In this document: piece by piece, positions 33,640-44,939 of the stretch
Layout of the letters: each line of letters opens with the position of its first letter
Numbering within the stretch: the stretch's first letter is position 1
DNA from: Amborella trichopoda
Lineage: Eukaryota > Streptophyta > Magnoliopsida > Amborellales > Amborellaceae
Reading direction: 5' to 3'
DNA: 64,000 nucleotides
Assembly (NCBI RefSeq): GCF_000471905.2
Contig: NW_006499997.1
Coordinates: 3,698,359 to 3,762,358, forward strand
Made by a program: the position numbers and the translations under genes
The notes under the pieces: model-generated
What the model was told of the DNA's origin: nothing
Database searches by the model: none
The model's input: only the letters and a program-made list of their open reading frames with translations

Positions 33640-35060
33640 TGGTGTAACCTTCTTGATCATGAATGGACCCTCCTACCTAGGCTCAAATTTTCCTTTGCGA
33701 TGCCCGTGCATGACTATCGGTCTCTTGACTACTAAGACTTGGTACCCACGAGTGAATGAACGAACCTTGACATACTTGTCAAAGGTTCTCTTCATTCTTC
33801 CTTGATTGAGTTCGAGGTTCTGTTGGGCTTCTAGTCTCTTCTCATCAAGGGCATCTAGCTCTTGGTAGCGGATCCTGACCCTCTCGTCCTCAGTTAGTCC
33901 CTTATGTATTATAACATAGAGGGTATTTGAATTTCGAGGGGTAGAACCGCCTCACCCCCATTGACCAGGGAATAAGGGGTGGAGTTCGTAGCATTGCGAG
34001 TGGTAGTTCGATAGGCCCACAGAGCCTTAAGAAACTTCTCGTGCTAGTTCTTCTTTGAGTTTGAGACTGATTTTCAGAGCATCCCACACAAGGTCTTGTT
34101 GAATGCCTCACTTAAGCTATTGGCTCGAGGGTAGTACATAGTCGAGTACTTCCATTCAAAACCAAAATGGTTGACTAGGAGATCCACATGCTGACTCCTT
34201 AACTGAGGGCCACTATCAGAAATTATTCGGTCCGGGACCCCGATCCGGTAGATAATGTGGTGCCACTCAAAATTGGCGACAGCGATCTGGGAACCTGTCT
34301 GAGAGGGATTGCCTCAGCCCATTTGGAAAATTTGTTTGTCGCCGCCAAAATGAAGGCGTGACCCAAAGCAGAAGGAGGGTCGATGGGTCCTACAATGTCC
34401 ATGACCCACTGCGAAAATGGCCATGATGTCATTGTTTGATGGAGAGGCTCTGGGGGCTGATGAGTGAGACTCGAGTGGATTTAGCACACCTGGCATCTTT
34501 TAGTGTAATTTTGGGCATCAGCCACCATGGAAGGTCAATAATAGCTGAGTTTGTGTATGCGCTCGTAGAGCTTGGGGCTGGACTGATGCAGCCCGCAGAT
34601 GCCTGAGTGTACTTCTTGGAGTACTTTGCTTGCCTCTTGTGCAACAACGCATCTGAGGAGGATTATGTCAAATGTCTAACAAAAGAGGCCATCCCCACCG
34701 AGAAGGGTGTTCTTGGTGGACATCAGTCATACGCCTCTGCATTCCACTCGATCTTGAGGCAACCTACCATGTTTTACAAAGTCCATGGTAGGCTCCCTCC
34801 AATCTTCTACTTGTTCAACCTCTGCACGCATTGGGTCAGAGATCCGGGCTCCTCCTCTCTGGCCTTGGATTCGTTTCCTTGGAAAATTTCCTGCTCTATC
34901 TTGATGACATCCCTAGCTTCGAGAAGTGCACTGAATGGGTAAGGCGAACACTCAGGGAAGACATCCCTCTCATAGTCTGTGCCAATTTTGGTTCTTAAGT
35001 GGGTGTGTCTCCATTCGGTTACGCAAACTGGAGTATGCCCCGCCAAAGACAATTGGATGT
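33640..35060 (-). pseudogene. Integrase (element E)
   Basis: It contains the end of the zinc-binding HHCC region, with CQVC encoded at 34484-34495 in the context YTKRCQVC. The first catalytic Asp is in VMDIVGPI (codon near 34399). The second is in IISDSGPQLRS (near 34219), followed 35 residues later by Glu in LSEAFNK (near 34110), which is the D-x35-E signature. A C-terminal LRAKREGPFMIKKVTPS-like tail ends at 33640, where LTR begins, so the extreme C-terminus is missing. The N-terminal third (35052-34807) is readable as RTKIGTDYERDVFPECSPYP. Integrase inserts the cDNA into host chromatin. Multiple stops and frameshifts occur. No chromodomain is seen, as expected for Tat. Confidence 0.85.
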
Positions 35061-35436
35061 TGGCGCCAAGCTTTGAGAGTGCATCAACCTACGAGTTTAG
35101 CCTTCTAGGGATATGACCCAGGGAAAAGTCATCAAACTAGTCCATGTAAGCTTTGGCTATGTCATCATAAGGCTTTATAGTATCCTTCCTTACATCATAA
35201 ATACCCTTTAACTGTTGGATGACCAGCTCAGAGTGGCCAAAGATATTTAGCTGCTCTAAGTCTAGCTCCTGGGCGACCTCCAGCCCAATTATGAGGGCTT
35301 GATACTCGGCTTCATTTTGAGAAAATGCCTCGACAAGTGAGAAGGTTAGAGGAATTATTCATCTATCAAGAGTCAGGAACACGACTCCGGCTCCCCCTCT
35401 ATCAGACTGAAATGCTCCGTCAAAGTACATCTCCCA
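35061..35436 (-). pseudogene. Archaeal-like RNase H (element E)
   Basis: It starts SWEMYFDGAFQSDRGGAGVV with the catalytic Asp in YFDG. After a stop and frameshift near 35358, segments equivalent to VEYQALIIGLE and to the FGHSELVIQQL region remain. This extra RNase H downstream of the RT-linked one is an established hallmark of Tat/Ogre elements. Confidence 0.75.
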
Positions 35437-35921
35437 TGAATGAGTTAGTGCCGCAAGAAAAACTTCTTCATCCAGGAGATTGCATAACAGGGGAGATTCT
35501 GAAGGGACTGGGTGAGCCGCAAGGAAGTCTACTAGCGCTTGACCTTTAACTGCTTTCTGTGGTACATACGTGATGTCGAACTCCATCAGAAATCGTGCCC
35601 ACTTGACCAAACGTCCTAACAAGCATGGCCGGGTCATAAGGAGCATGATCGGGTCTGCCTTGGAGATTAACTTGACTTCATGGCCGAGCAAGTAATGGCA
35701 GAGCTTTTGTACCGAAAAGATCAAGGCTAGGAATTTTTTTTGATGGGAGGGTAATTCTTCTCGGCCCCTTGCATTCTACGGCTGAGATAATAGAACGTTG
35801 TCTCTTTCCCTCCATCATTGTTCTGCATCAGGAGTGCCTCGAGTGACTCATCAAGGGCGGTCATGTATAGGATGAGAGGCCTTCCTAACACTGGCTTAGA
35901 GAGTACTGGTGGATTCAACAA
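35437..35921 (-). pseudogene. RNase H of RT polypeptide (element E)
   Basis: It reads RPLILYMTALDESLEALLMQ, TFYYLSRRMQGAEKNYPPIK, then, after a frame break at about 35725, QKLCHYLLGHEVKLISKADP and ITYVPQKAVKGQALVDFLAA. It corresponds to the domain that degrades RNA in the RNA-DNA hybrid. Confidence 0.85.
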
Positions 35922-36945
35922 CTATTGCTTGATGTCCTCGAGTGCAGCTTGGCACTTTTCATCTCATATGAAGGGAGTGTCCTTCTTCAGGAAGCGTGAA
36001 AAGGGTCTGAATCGCCCTCAAAGGTTCAAAATGAACCTCTAAATGTAGGCGAGTTGTCCTTGGAGAGACCATAGTTCATGGAGGGCTGTAGGCGGCGGCA
36101 TGTTCTGAATTGCCTTGATTTTGACTGGCTCAATCTCCAGCCCACGGTATCTCACGATAAACCCTAAGAATTTTCTTGAGCGTACGCTAATGGCACATTT
36201 CAAGGGGTTCATCTTGGGCTGGTGACGTCGCAACCACTCAAATAGATTTTTAACGTATTGCACGTGAGTGGCTTTTGTTTCAAACTTTACCACCAAGTCA
36301 TCCACATAGCACTCAACCTCCATGTGAATCATGTCCTTGAAGATGGCTATCATGGCTCACTGGTACGTGGCACCAGCATTCATTAGCCCAAAAGGCATCA
36401 TAGTGTAGCAAAAGACAACTTTTAGAGTCAAGAATGCAGTGGCCTCCTCATCCACTAGAACCATCCTAATTTGGTTGTAACCAGTATAACCGTCCATAAA
36501 GGACAAGATTTGGCAATGGGTTTTGGAGTCAACTAGCATCTCGGTGAATAGCAGGGGGAAATCGTCCTAGGGACAAGCAGTGTTCAAGTCACTAAAGTTG
36601 ATACAGACCCTGAATTGGCCATTCTTCTTCTTGACTGGGATGACATTTGACAATCATCTGAGGTATTTGACTTCACGTATGAATCCAGCATGCCTAAGCT
36701 TGTTCAACTCAGCATCGATCTGCATCTTGAGGTCGAGCCTACACTTTGCTGCTTTCTGCTTCATGGGTTTGATGGTTGGATCAATGTCGAGGCGATGAAC
36801 AAGAATCTGAGGGTCTAGACCGGGCATCTCATGATAATGCTAGACAAAGACATCCTGATTTTTTCGAAGGAGGGAGATATAGATTTCTTTCTCTTCCGGG
36901 GACGTCTTTGCTGATATGAAGGTTGGCCTTGGGTCGGCCTCATCC
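35922..36945 (-). pseudogene. Reverse transcriptase (element E)
   Basis: The fingers motif KKKNGQFRVCINFSDLNTAC is readable near 36640-36580. The first catalytic Asp is in FMDGYTGYNQI (36539-36357 open stretch), followed by PFGLMNAGATYQ, and YVDD is at 36297-36308. The thumb contains LKCAISVRSRKFLGFIVRYR and MPPPTALHELWSLQGQLAYI. In-frame stops occur in the fingers (around 36570 and 36655), before YVDD (36354) and after AYI (36038). Confidence 0.92.
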
Positions 36946-38122
36946 TCCAAGTTGATCTCTTCCAACTCATCAGCCGTAGCCTGCCCGCCCTCTTCCCACT
37001 CTTCGGGAGCCTCCTGAAGCTCCTCGTGGGGGGACTAACAGCGGTTTCTCTTTGATCTCAAATGTGGCCACTCATGATCCTGACATCTCGGCCTCTAGGA
37101 GGGGCACAACGTGGGAGAGGACTGGTCTTTGGCTGGCCCAAGCGATGGAAGGGTCGACTTCAAGTGAGGGGTCCAAGACCTCATGATTGGGCTCACTCGG
37201 TACTTGCCCCGAGCTGGGCGACTCCTCATGTACTAAGATCATGTGACAGGCCTCGTGAAAGCAGGAGCTTGAAGGTGGTTTTGTTTTTGCCCGTGTTGCC
37301 AAGGCATCGACGGCTATAGAGAATCCTGCCGCCTGGGCTAGTATTTCTCTAAGGCATTCTTGCTACGGCGTGGTGAGGCTAGTGCCCCAAAACTCTTTGT
37401 TTAGAGTGTCAAAATCTGGGCACCATCGAGCGGTACCTGCAAAAGGAATAGAGGGTGGGTGGAAGGAGAAGAAGAGTTAGAACATTTCGAGCAACTTTTT
37501 ATGTCGTCACCGGAATTGGACATTTGTAGGGGGTATTTAAGGTCATGCCTCGACTTTGACCATTGTGGGGTGCTTTTAACGTCGTCACCCATTGTGGTCG
37601 ACTCTTGAGATATTGATAACTTTAGGCCGTCTGCCTGATTGGACAATAAGATGAGGTGATTTGCGTCTAGAATGAAGTCCCGCAAAGTCGGTAGCAGAGG
37701 AAGGAGCCTTAGGCGTTCTTCCTCGACTAGTGGCTGAGGAAGAGGATTCCTTTGGCGGGCCGACCTAGGTGTTCACTATCTCCTTCATGATCTCTGAGGG
37801 GGTGTTTGGACCGCCCTATCAGATCGGTGAGTGGCCTTAGCTTGGTAGACTGCCTCACGTTTCAGGGATTTGAGCCTACTTCACCCATGGTAGACTTCCC
37901 AGGGCTGAGAGGTCAAGGACTTTGAAAGGTCCAGTGCATGCTCATGAGGGGCTTGTAGCGAGGCTTCCTCTTGAACGGGGCGAGGGCTTGGATGTGTCCT
38001 GAGAGAACCGCACAGACGATATGGCCTTGCTGGACTTTCTTCACAACTATGGCCTCGAACCCAATGCACTCCTTGAGTTCATGACCCCACACTTGGTGAT
38101 AGGGGCCCCAGAGTTCTTCCAT
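36946..38122 (-). pseudogene. gag C-terminus and spacer running directly into RT (element E)
   Basis: It reads WGPYHQVWGHELKECIGFEA, a second zinc knuckle with its first Cys replaced by Gly (38122 onward). It then has MGDDVKSTPQWSKSRHDLKY and NSGDDIKSC (37590-37480), matching the acidic repeats of elements A and B. An AAGFSIAVDALATRAKTKPP-like helix and a CFHEACHMIL segment follow (37302-37072), matching the A spacer around 4350. RT starts near 36945. The stretch that holds protease in A and B (about 2 kb there) is not present. Confidence 0.7.
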
Positions 38123-39919
38123 GCCCTGGGAAAGATGCGTAGGCTGTCTGGCTGACTTGGGGGTGACAAGACCTACTGGATCATTGTCTTAAAGAGGGCC
38201 TGCAAAGGGTCTTGCTCAGTATTTTGCTGAGCTTATGTCTGGGGGTCTTCTTGCACAGGCAGAAGAGGGACCTGTGGGTGTCTTGCCGGATCGCCCTGAA
38301 CCTATTGACACTGCTGCATCTTTTATGTCAAGAGTTTATGGAAGCCAGTGCACTCGCTAATTGTTATGAACTCGTATCTGGTGGTACGTGCACCATAGGT
38401 TCTCAGTCCCTGGAGGCAGGAACTTGAGCTGCCTTGTCGGCTTTGAGGTGGCGATCCCTTTTCAAGCATTATAGAGAAAAATGCACGCAGAACAGAGGGT
38501 GCTTCATCGTCCTCTTGGATCATGACTATATGAGATGCCTAAGCTGCCCCGAATGACTTTTACAACTCTTCGAGCTTTATTTGGCCCTTGTTGATAAGGC
38601 CTTGATAGTGTCGTTGAGCTTGTAGCAGTCGTGAGTGGGGTGCGCTACTCTCCAATGATAGGTGCAATACTTCTCATTCGACTCCTGCCCCGACGACTCT
38701 AGACCGGTGACCTGTAGCAGCTGGATCATGTTTGGTTCTAACAGCAGTTGGAGCAGTGCAGAGGTCCACTCCGTGACAAAGGGGTAAAACTTACTTTGGT
38801 GTTGGGTCCAATAGTTGCTCCGCTTAGTATTTTTTGAAGGCGAGACCGCACCACTTGCCCCTGGCTTGACCAATCTGTGCTTTGGAGAGGTCGAGAGTTT
38901 AGGGAGTCGCGCCTTTACTGTCAGTCACGATGACAGCCGCACTGATCACTGCCTTTTGATTGCCCCGATGGCTGGAGCGAGAGTTTGAGCAGGAGAATTG
39001 CTGACGAGGGTTTCCGTGGTGCTTGAACAATCCCTCAATAGGAACTATCATAGAGATGAGCTCTGGTGTGGAGGGTGGATTGGATGCCTCAACATGTAGG
39101 GAGATCTCAAGAAGCATGTTTCATATGCAGGTCTGAACTGCTTCCTTCTCGGTCATGAGGGTGGCGTGAAAGGTCCCCAACTCTCTCCATCGGGTGGTGA
39201 ACTTGTCAAACGGCTCTCCAGAGTCTTACATCAAGGAGAGGAGCTCAATGGTTTCAACGTTCCTTTGGACTTCGTAGAAGTGTTGATAGAATAATTGCTC
39301 CATTTCTGGCAGTTTAGAGGCAACCGAGCATACCACTGGAAGGCTGGTCCTTCGAGAGTCTCGATGAACTGGCAGAGGACGAGATGTCCATCAGTTGCCA
39401 TCTCCCAGCAGGCTGCTTGGAAGTGGGCCACATGTTGGTGAGGACATGTCGTACCATTGAACAAGGGGAGTTTCCTTTTTTGGTAGTTCGGGGGAAACGA
39501 CACCTGGTCAATGTACGAAGGATATGGATTTTGGTAGAGTGGCATCTCCTGCATGCCTGAGACATTGTTCTTGAGGCTATGGGCCACCATAGCATCTATG
39601 TCGATTTGGGAGACCTCGCGAGAAGAGGACTCTGCCTAGGAGCTGTGTCCTCACCAGTCAGGGAATCAAATGAAGAAGGGGACCTGGAGGCTTCTAGGTG
39701 CTCCATCTTTCTGAGGATAGCTTGCATCATTTACTCAAACTTGTTCATTCGCTCCTCCTGAGCGTCGTTTGGGTCATTGATCACCATGACACTAACCGTT
39801 TCTTCTGGGAGGCCAGTGTCAGGTGATGCAGTAGACTGCCGAGGTGGCAAGTCAGTCTAGAGGGGCTCAGCTTGCCCCGAGTGGACTCAGGCTTTGTATG
39901 CCAATCTTGTGAGGACCAT
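38123..39919 (-). pseudogene. gag (element E)
   Basis: The likely start is ATG at 39919 (MVLTRLAYKA, then a stop). The capsid-like part reads YIDQVSFPPNYQKRKLPLFN, HQHVAHFQAACWEMATDGHL, QFIETLEGPAFQWYARLP (39590-39231), a typical Retrotrans_gag (PF03732) pattern. The nucleocapsid part has RGNQKAVISAAVIVTDSKGA and a complete CHHC knuckle CTYHWRVAHPTHDC (38666-38625). Gag packages the RNA into particles. At least four in-frame stops or shifts are present. Confidence 0.85.
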
Positions 39920-40889
39920 TCTTGACGGGCTTGAGACCAAGACTTCTAGGTGGTGATCACCGAACAGTATTCCTATAATTACTTAGGTTCAGGAGTTTGA
40001 AGAGGGAAGAAGAAATTACAAGGCAAGAGGTTGTCAGGGGTGGTGACCTCGGCTGCCGTGGAGGTCTCCCTGGTCAGGATCTACAGGCCTTTTTTCTGCT
40101 TGATCCTGAGGCCGTTGTGGACCTCATTCTAAAATCGAGCTTGAAACTTAGGCTGCCCCTGTTGTCTTTGAACAAGCGAGGGCCATGTCTATGAGATGGA
40201 GCAGGGAGTGGGGCCTAAGGATTGAGGGCACCTTGGGTTCTTGTCTTGGAGGTTGGAGGACTCTGTCTGACATCAAGCCATTGCACCAAATTCCTTTGTG
40301 AGGCACAAGTGTTCAGTTGATCTGGGGCTGTCTCTAGATGGTACTCTTAGGGAAGACCTTTGAATACCAGGGCTCGAGGTACTTGCTTGACATCAGGGAA
40401 GCAACAAAGGAAGAAGCTGGTTCGTGACTCTGCTTGAGTCTGGATCCGAGAGGGACCTGCAAAAATGGTGCTTGTACACCTTTAGGATTTGCCGTCCAGG
40501 TGAATTGGGGGTCAGCCCGAGCTCGGTCAATGGGTTCGACCTGAGGAGGCCGAGACCCATGGGCTTGTGTTTGTAATGGACGAGACAAGAGCTTGTCTCT
40601 CACATGGTGAAGCTGTGTGTGCCAGGAGGGAAGATGGAATGTTCAACCCTCCTATGCTCGAGGTGGCATAGAGCTAGAGCTGCCTCGAGCTATGGAAAGG
40701 GAATGCATGACGCATGTAGGGTTTGGCTCGAGAAGGCCTGGCCCCTGATACGAGCTCCAGGCAACATGAGGGTTGCCTCGAGATGTTGCTTGAGTGGATA
40801 AACCACAAGCCTTTGAGTGTGTGCGAGGGGTGAAGACCTCAGGACCTCCGCCTCTGTGTACCGACCCTTCAGGTGTGAAGGCTCGGAGG
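39920..40889 (-). other. 5' leader of element E
   Basis: DNA between gag and the LTR fragment. An 89-codon minus-strand frame (40603-40334) has no recognisable domain. TCGAG words recur near 40650-40800. I could not identify a primer-binding site. At 40890 the LTR inner-end module begins, but its first roughly 130 bp are missing. Confidence 0.5.
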
Positions 40890-41606
40890 TATACCAACCA
40901 ATGAGAGAGTAATTTTTGGTGGGTTCAGGGCTTACTCGGGTGGCTCGCGTGGGTGCCCTCTTAGATTATGAAGAAAGCCCCACAACTACTTGAGCGAGTT
41001 TGGAATCGCCTCCCTTAACCTGTAATCCTCTTGTTTTTCCTACACAACACTTATATGGTTAATTTGTGAAATGAGTGGGTCGAAGAGACCCACCCTTGTC
41101 CTAGGGCAATGCACGTTTAAATGAAAAGGCGATGAAGTGCAAGGTTGGGTGAAAGATAGAAACGAGAAGAGAACTTGACGTGAAGGTGAGACTAGCATGA
41201 CAACTAGAAATTACTGACATGGAGTGGTAGTAGGACGGGCATGGTTCTCAGGACCAGCATGGTGGTAATACTACTCAAAACTTAGGTCGGCACATCAATG
41301 ATAGGCTAGGTCTGCCCTCATTTAAGTGAGAGGAGAAAGAGGTGAAGAGGAAAGAACGAGACAACAAAGAGAAAGGGAAGTCCATATGTCAATAGGCATT
41401 GCGGTGGGCAATGAATGCAAGGAGACAACGCATCCCTTGTGGACAGCGTCAGCTCTTGACTAGGCACACGACGATAGCTTCTCTTAGGTCACACGATGAT
41501 AGGCACGGGACGTAGAGGGAACAACTACGAGCACCAGACACTCTAAGGAGGCTCACAGACGACGATAGGTGTTGCCAAAGCCTTTAGCTGGCGGCGATAG
41601 GTATCG
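40890..41606 (-). mobile_element. 5' LTR fragment of element E
   Basis: It begins AGGTATACCAACCAATGAGA, follows the inner-end module and the GGCGATAGG zone (matching 51055-51735), and is cut at 41606, where + oriented minisatellite starts abruptly. This junction coincides with the left edge of the second duplicate (41607). Confidence 0.7.
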
Positions 41607-42930
41607 TCACCCTAAACTCCATGGTCCATGTTGCAAGACCCCAAACTGCACAGCCCTAGTCTAGACGCACGACCCTAAACTCCACGGTAAGTGCTGCAAG
41701 ACCCTAAACTACACAGCCCTGGTCTAGACGCTGGACCTTAAACTCCATGATCCTTGCTGCATGACCCTAAATTGCACAGCCCTAGTCTAGACGCACTATC
41801 CTAAACTCGACGGTCTGTGCTGTATGACCCTAAACTACACAACCCTAGTCTAGACGCACGACCTTATACTGTAAAGCCCCGATCTAGATGCACGACCCTA
41901 ACCCCGCGGTCTGTGCTGCATGACCTTAAACTGCACAGCTTTAGTCTAGACGCACGACCCTAAACCCCACGGTCCGTGCTGCATGACCCTAAACTGCACA
42001 GCCTTGGTCTAGACGGTTTACCCTAAACTCTGCGATCCGTGTTGCATAACTGCACAGCCCCGGTCTAGACACACGATCATAAACTCTGCGGTCTGTGCTG
42101 CATGACACTAAACTACACAGCCCTAGTCTAGACCCATGACCCTAAACTTCACAGTCTGTACTGCATGACACTAAACTGCACAGCTATGGTCTAGAAGAAT
42201 GACCCTAAACTCCGTAGTATGTGCTGCATCACCCTAGAACTGCACACCCTTAGTCTAGACGCACGACCCTAAACTCCACAGTCTGTGCTGTGTGACCCTA
42301 AACTGCACAGCCCTGGTCTTAATGCACGACCCTTAACTCCACAGCCCATGCTGCATGACCTTAAACTGCACAGCCTTAGCCTAGACGCACAACCCTAAAC
42401 TCTAGGGTCCGTGTTGCATGACCCTAAACTGCACAACCTTGGTCTAGACACACGACCCTAAACTCCACGGTATGTGCTGCATGACCCTAAAACTGCACAC
42501 CCTTGGTCTAGATGCCCGACCCTAAACCCCGCGATTCGTGCTACATGACCTTAAACTTAACAGCCTTGGTCTAGACGCACGACCCTAAACTCCGAGGTCC
42601 AAACTATATGACCTTAAACTATAGCGGAGGTCAAGTTGCACGACCTTAAACTGCATGGTCCAAACTATATGACCTTAAACCATAGTTTACATCCCGATCG
42701 CATGACATTAAACTGCACAACACCACGATCTAATTATATGACCTTAAACCATAGTGTATGTCCCGGTCACTTGACGTTAAACTACACAACACCATGGTTC
42801 TAACTATATGACTTTAAGATGTAGTGGAGGTCAAGTTGCACGACCTAAAATTGCATAGTTCTAGTTGTATGACTTTAAAACTGTATAACCATGGTCCAAC
42901 TATATGACCTTAAACCATAGTACACTTCCT
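41607..42930. repeat. 63-bp CCCTAAA minisatellite, second copy
   Basis: Units match those at 25785-26575 one to one. About 450 bp of additional units follow (42440-42900), the last few with a different variant (GCATGACGTTAAACTGCACA, AACTATATGACCTTAAACCA). Confidence 0.9.
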
Positions 42931-43821
42931 GGCCGCATGACGATACATTGCTTTGCCCAGGTCAAGTAGGCATGACCACAAACCCGCCCCCACATACGTG
43001 CACACACCTTTACATGCACTTTCACGCAAGCCTTTCCTACCCTACTTCTTAGTGTGCGCGCATCACCTTCATTACCTCCCCATGAGTTCATCACCTTACA
43101 TCATTCCCCAAAGAGTCTCACCCATGCTCAGAAAACACTGAACCATCCCGTCATCCATACTCGTTGTAAGTTAGTCGGTCACCATCGTCCACTCACATTT
43201 CATACATCACCCATCTCTCATGGGTAGCCTCGAGCCATCTCCCCAAGTCAGCCAAACCACCACCATACTCACTCCATGGCCTTTAGAGACTGCCATCCAT
43301 CACCATTATGGTCCAACTGTATGACCTTAAACCATAGCACACGTCCAGGCTGCATGACGTTAATCTATTATGGGTCCCAGAGGCATGACCTAAAACACAC
43401 CCTCACAAAAAAAAAACGAAGAGAAAAGAAAAGAAATAACCGCCATGGTGTATACTTGAACAATGAAACTCCATGAGTAAAAATGACAGATGGGCATGGT
43501 TATGAAACATGAGTAAAAGAGTTCCGTGAAAAAAAACTAGGGCACGATGAAAACCTGAAAGGGCATCGCGAGTAAAAACGAAGAAAAAGGGTGGACATGA
43601 CTGAAAGGTCATGGGTAAAAGAGCCCCAAAATAAAAAAAGAGAACTTTGTGAAAACCGTCTCTATGACGTCGCTTCCTAAGTTCAAGCAAAAATGTACAA
43701 AGGATGCTTGGACCAATAAACAGGTTGATGCAACATTCGCTTCCATCGGTAACTTCAGCCAGCATTCCCTTCATCATCAAGACGTTCAACAAGGTGTAGT
43801 TGGTAAAATCATCCCTGAACA

Positions 43822-44130
43822 TTCCTTCTTCAGTCCTGGGTGAACAGCTAGCCCAGTAGACGTCCTTCTCCAGTCCTGGGTGAGCAGGTAGCCCAGTTGG
43901 CTTCCTCCTCCTGTCCTGGGTGAACAAGCAGCCCAGTCAACATCTTCCTCCAGTCCTGGATGAATAGGTAGCTTAGTCGACACCCTCCTTCAGTCTTGGG
44001 TGAATAGGTAGTCCAGTCGATGTCCTCCTCTAGTCCTGGGTGAAAAGGTAGCCTAGTCGACATCCTTCTTCCATCCTCGGTGAACAGGTAGCCCAGTCGA
44101 CATCCTTCTTCAGGGATGGGTGACAACATA
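43822..44130. repeat. 40-bp tandem array, second copy
   Basis: About 7.5 units of the TCCTGGGTGAACAGGTAGCC type, collinear with 27540-27840 with scattered substitutions. Confidence 0.92.
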
Positions 44131-44149
44131 GCCCAGTCATTCTCCTTCT

Positions 44150-44900
44150 CCTTCTCTTACAAGACCACCTCCCCATGGATGGAGTACACATGCTTTCTTC
44201 TTCTCTTACAAGACCTCCTCCCCATGCACGGAGTGTGCATGCCTTCTCCTTCTCTTAGAAGACCTCCACCACATGCACGGAGTGTGCATGCCTTCTCATT
44301 CTCTTACAAGACCTCCTCCACATGCACGGAGTGTGCATGCCTTCTCATTCTCTTACAAGACCTCCTCCCCATGCACGGAGTGTGCATGCCTTCTCCTTCT
44401 CTTACAAGACCTCCTCCCCATGCATGGAGTATGCATGCCATCTCATTCTCTTATAAGACCTCCTCCCCATGCATGGAGTTTGCATGCCTTCTCCTTCTCT
44501 TACAAGACCTCTTCCCCATGCACGAAGTGTGCATGCCTTCTCCTTCTCCTACAAGACCTCCTCCCTATGCACGGAGTGTGCACGCCTTCTGATTCTCTTA
44601 CAAGACCTCCTCTCCATGCATGGAGTGTGCATTCCTTGTCCTTCTCTTACAAGACCTCCTCCTCATGCATGGAGTATGCCTGCCTTCTCCTTCTTTTACA
44701 AGACCTCCTCCCCATGCACGGAGTGCGCTTGCCTTCTCCTTCTCTTACAAGAGCCCCTCCCCTTGCATGGAGTATGCATGCCTTCTCCTTCTCTTATAAA
44801 CCTCCTCCCCATGCATGGATTATGCATGCCTTCTCCTTTTCTTATAGACCTCCTCTCCATGCATGGAGTGTGTGTGCCTTCTCCTTCTCTTATAAACCCC
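44150..44900. repeat. 49-bp tandem array, second copy
   Basis: About 15 units of the ACAAGACCTCCTCCCCATGC type. Long frame-cycling ORFs (44116-44592, 44273-44911, 44469-44921) result from the repeat period and are not genes. Confidence 0.93.
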
Positions 44901-44939
44901 TCTTTCCATGAGGCTAGGTGACAAGGTAGCCTAGTGATC

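Larger units (their letters stand above)
28968..39960. repeat. Segmental duplicate block Y, copy 1 (partner 52788-64000)
   Basis: LTR core through gag start is collinear with 52788-64000, with only local differences (minisatellite length, integrase deletion in G, thumb deletion in G). A stretch of about 300 bp from 30961 is almost identical to 54782 onward, while flanking parts differ more. Confidence 0.85.
33640..40889 (-). mobile_element. Element E: gag-RT-RNase H-aRNase H-integrase, no protease seen
   Basis: Minus-strand Tat-like internal region, from a leader (40889-39920) through gag, spacer, RT, RNase H, archaeal-like RNase H and integrase. The spacer passes into RT without a protease domain. 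It lies between a 3' LTR remnant (28968-33639) and a short 5' LTR fragment (40890-41606). It is closely paralogous to element G. All frames are broken. Confidence 0.85.
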
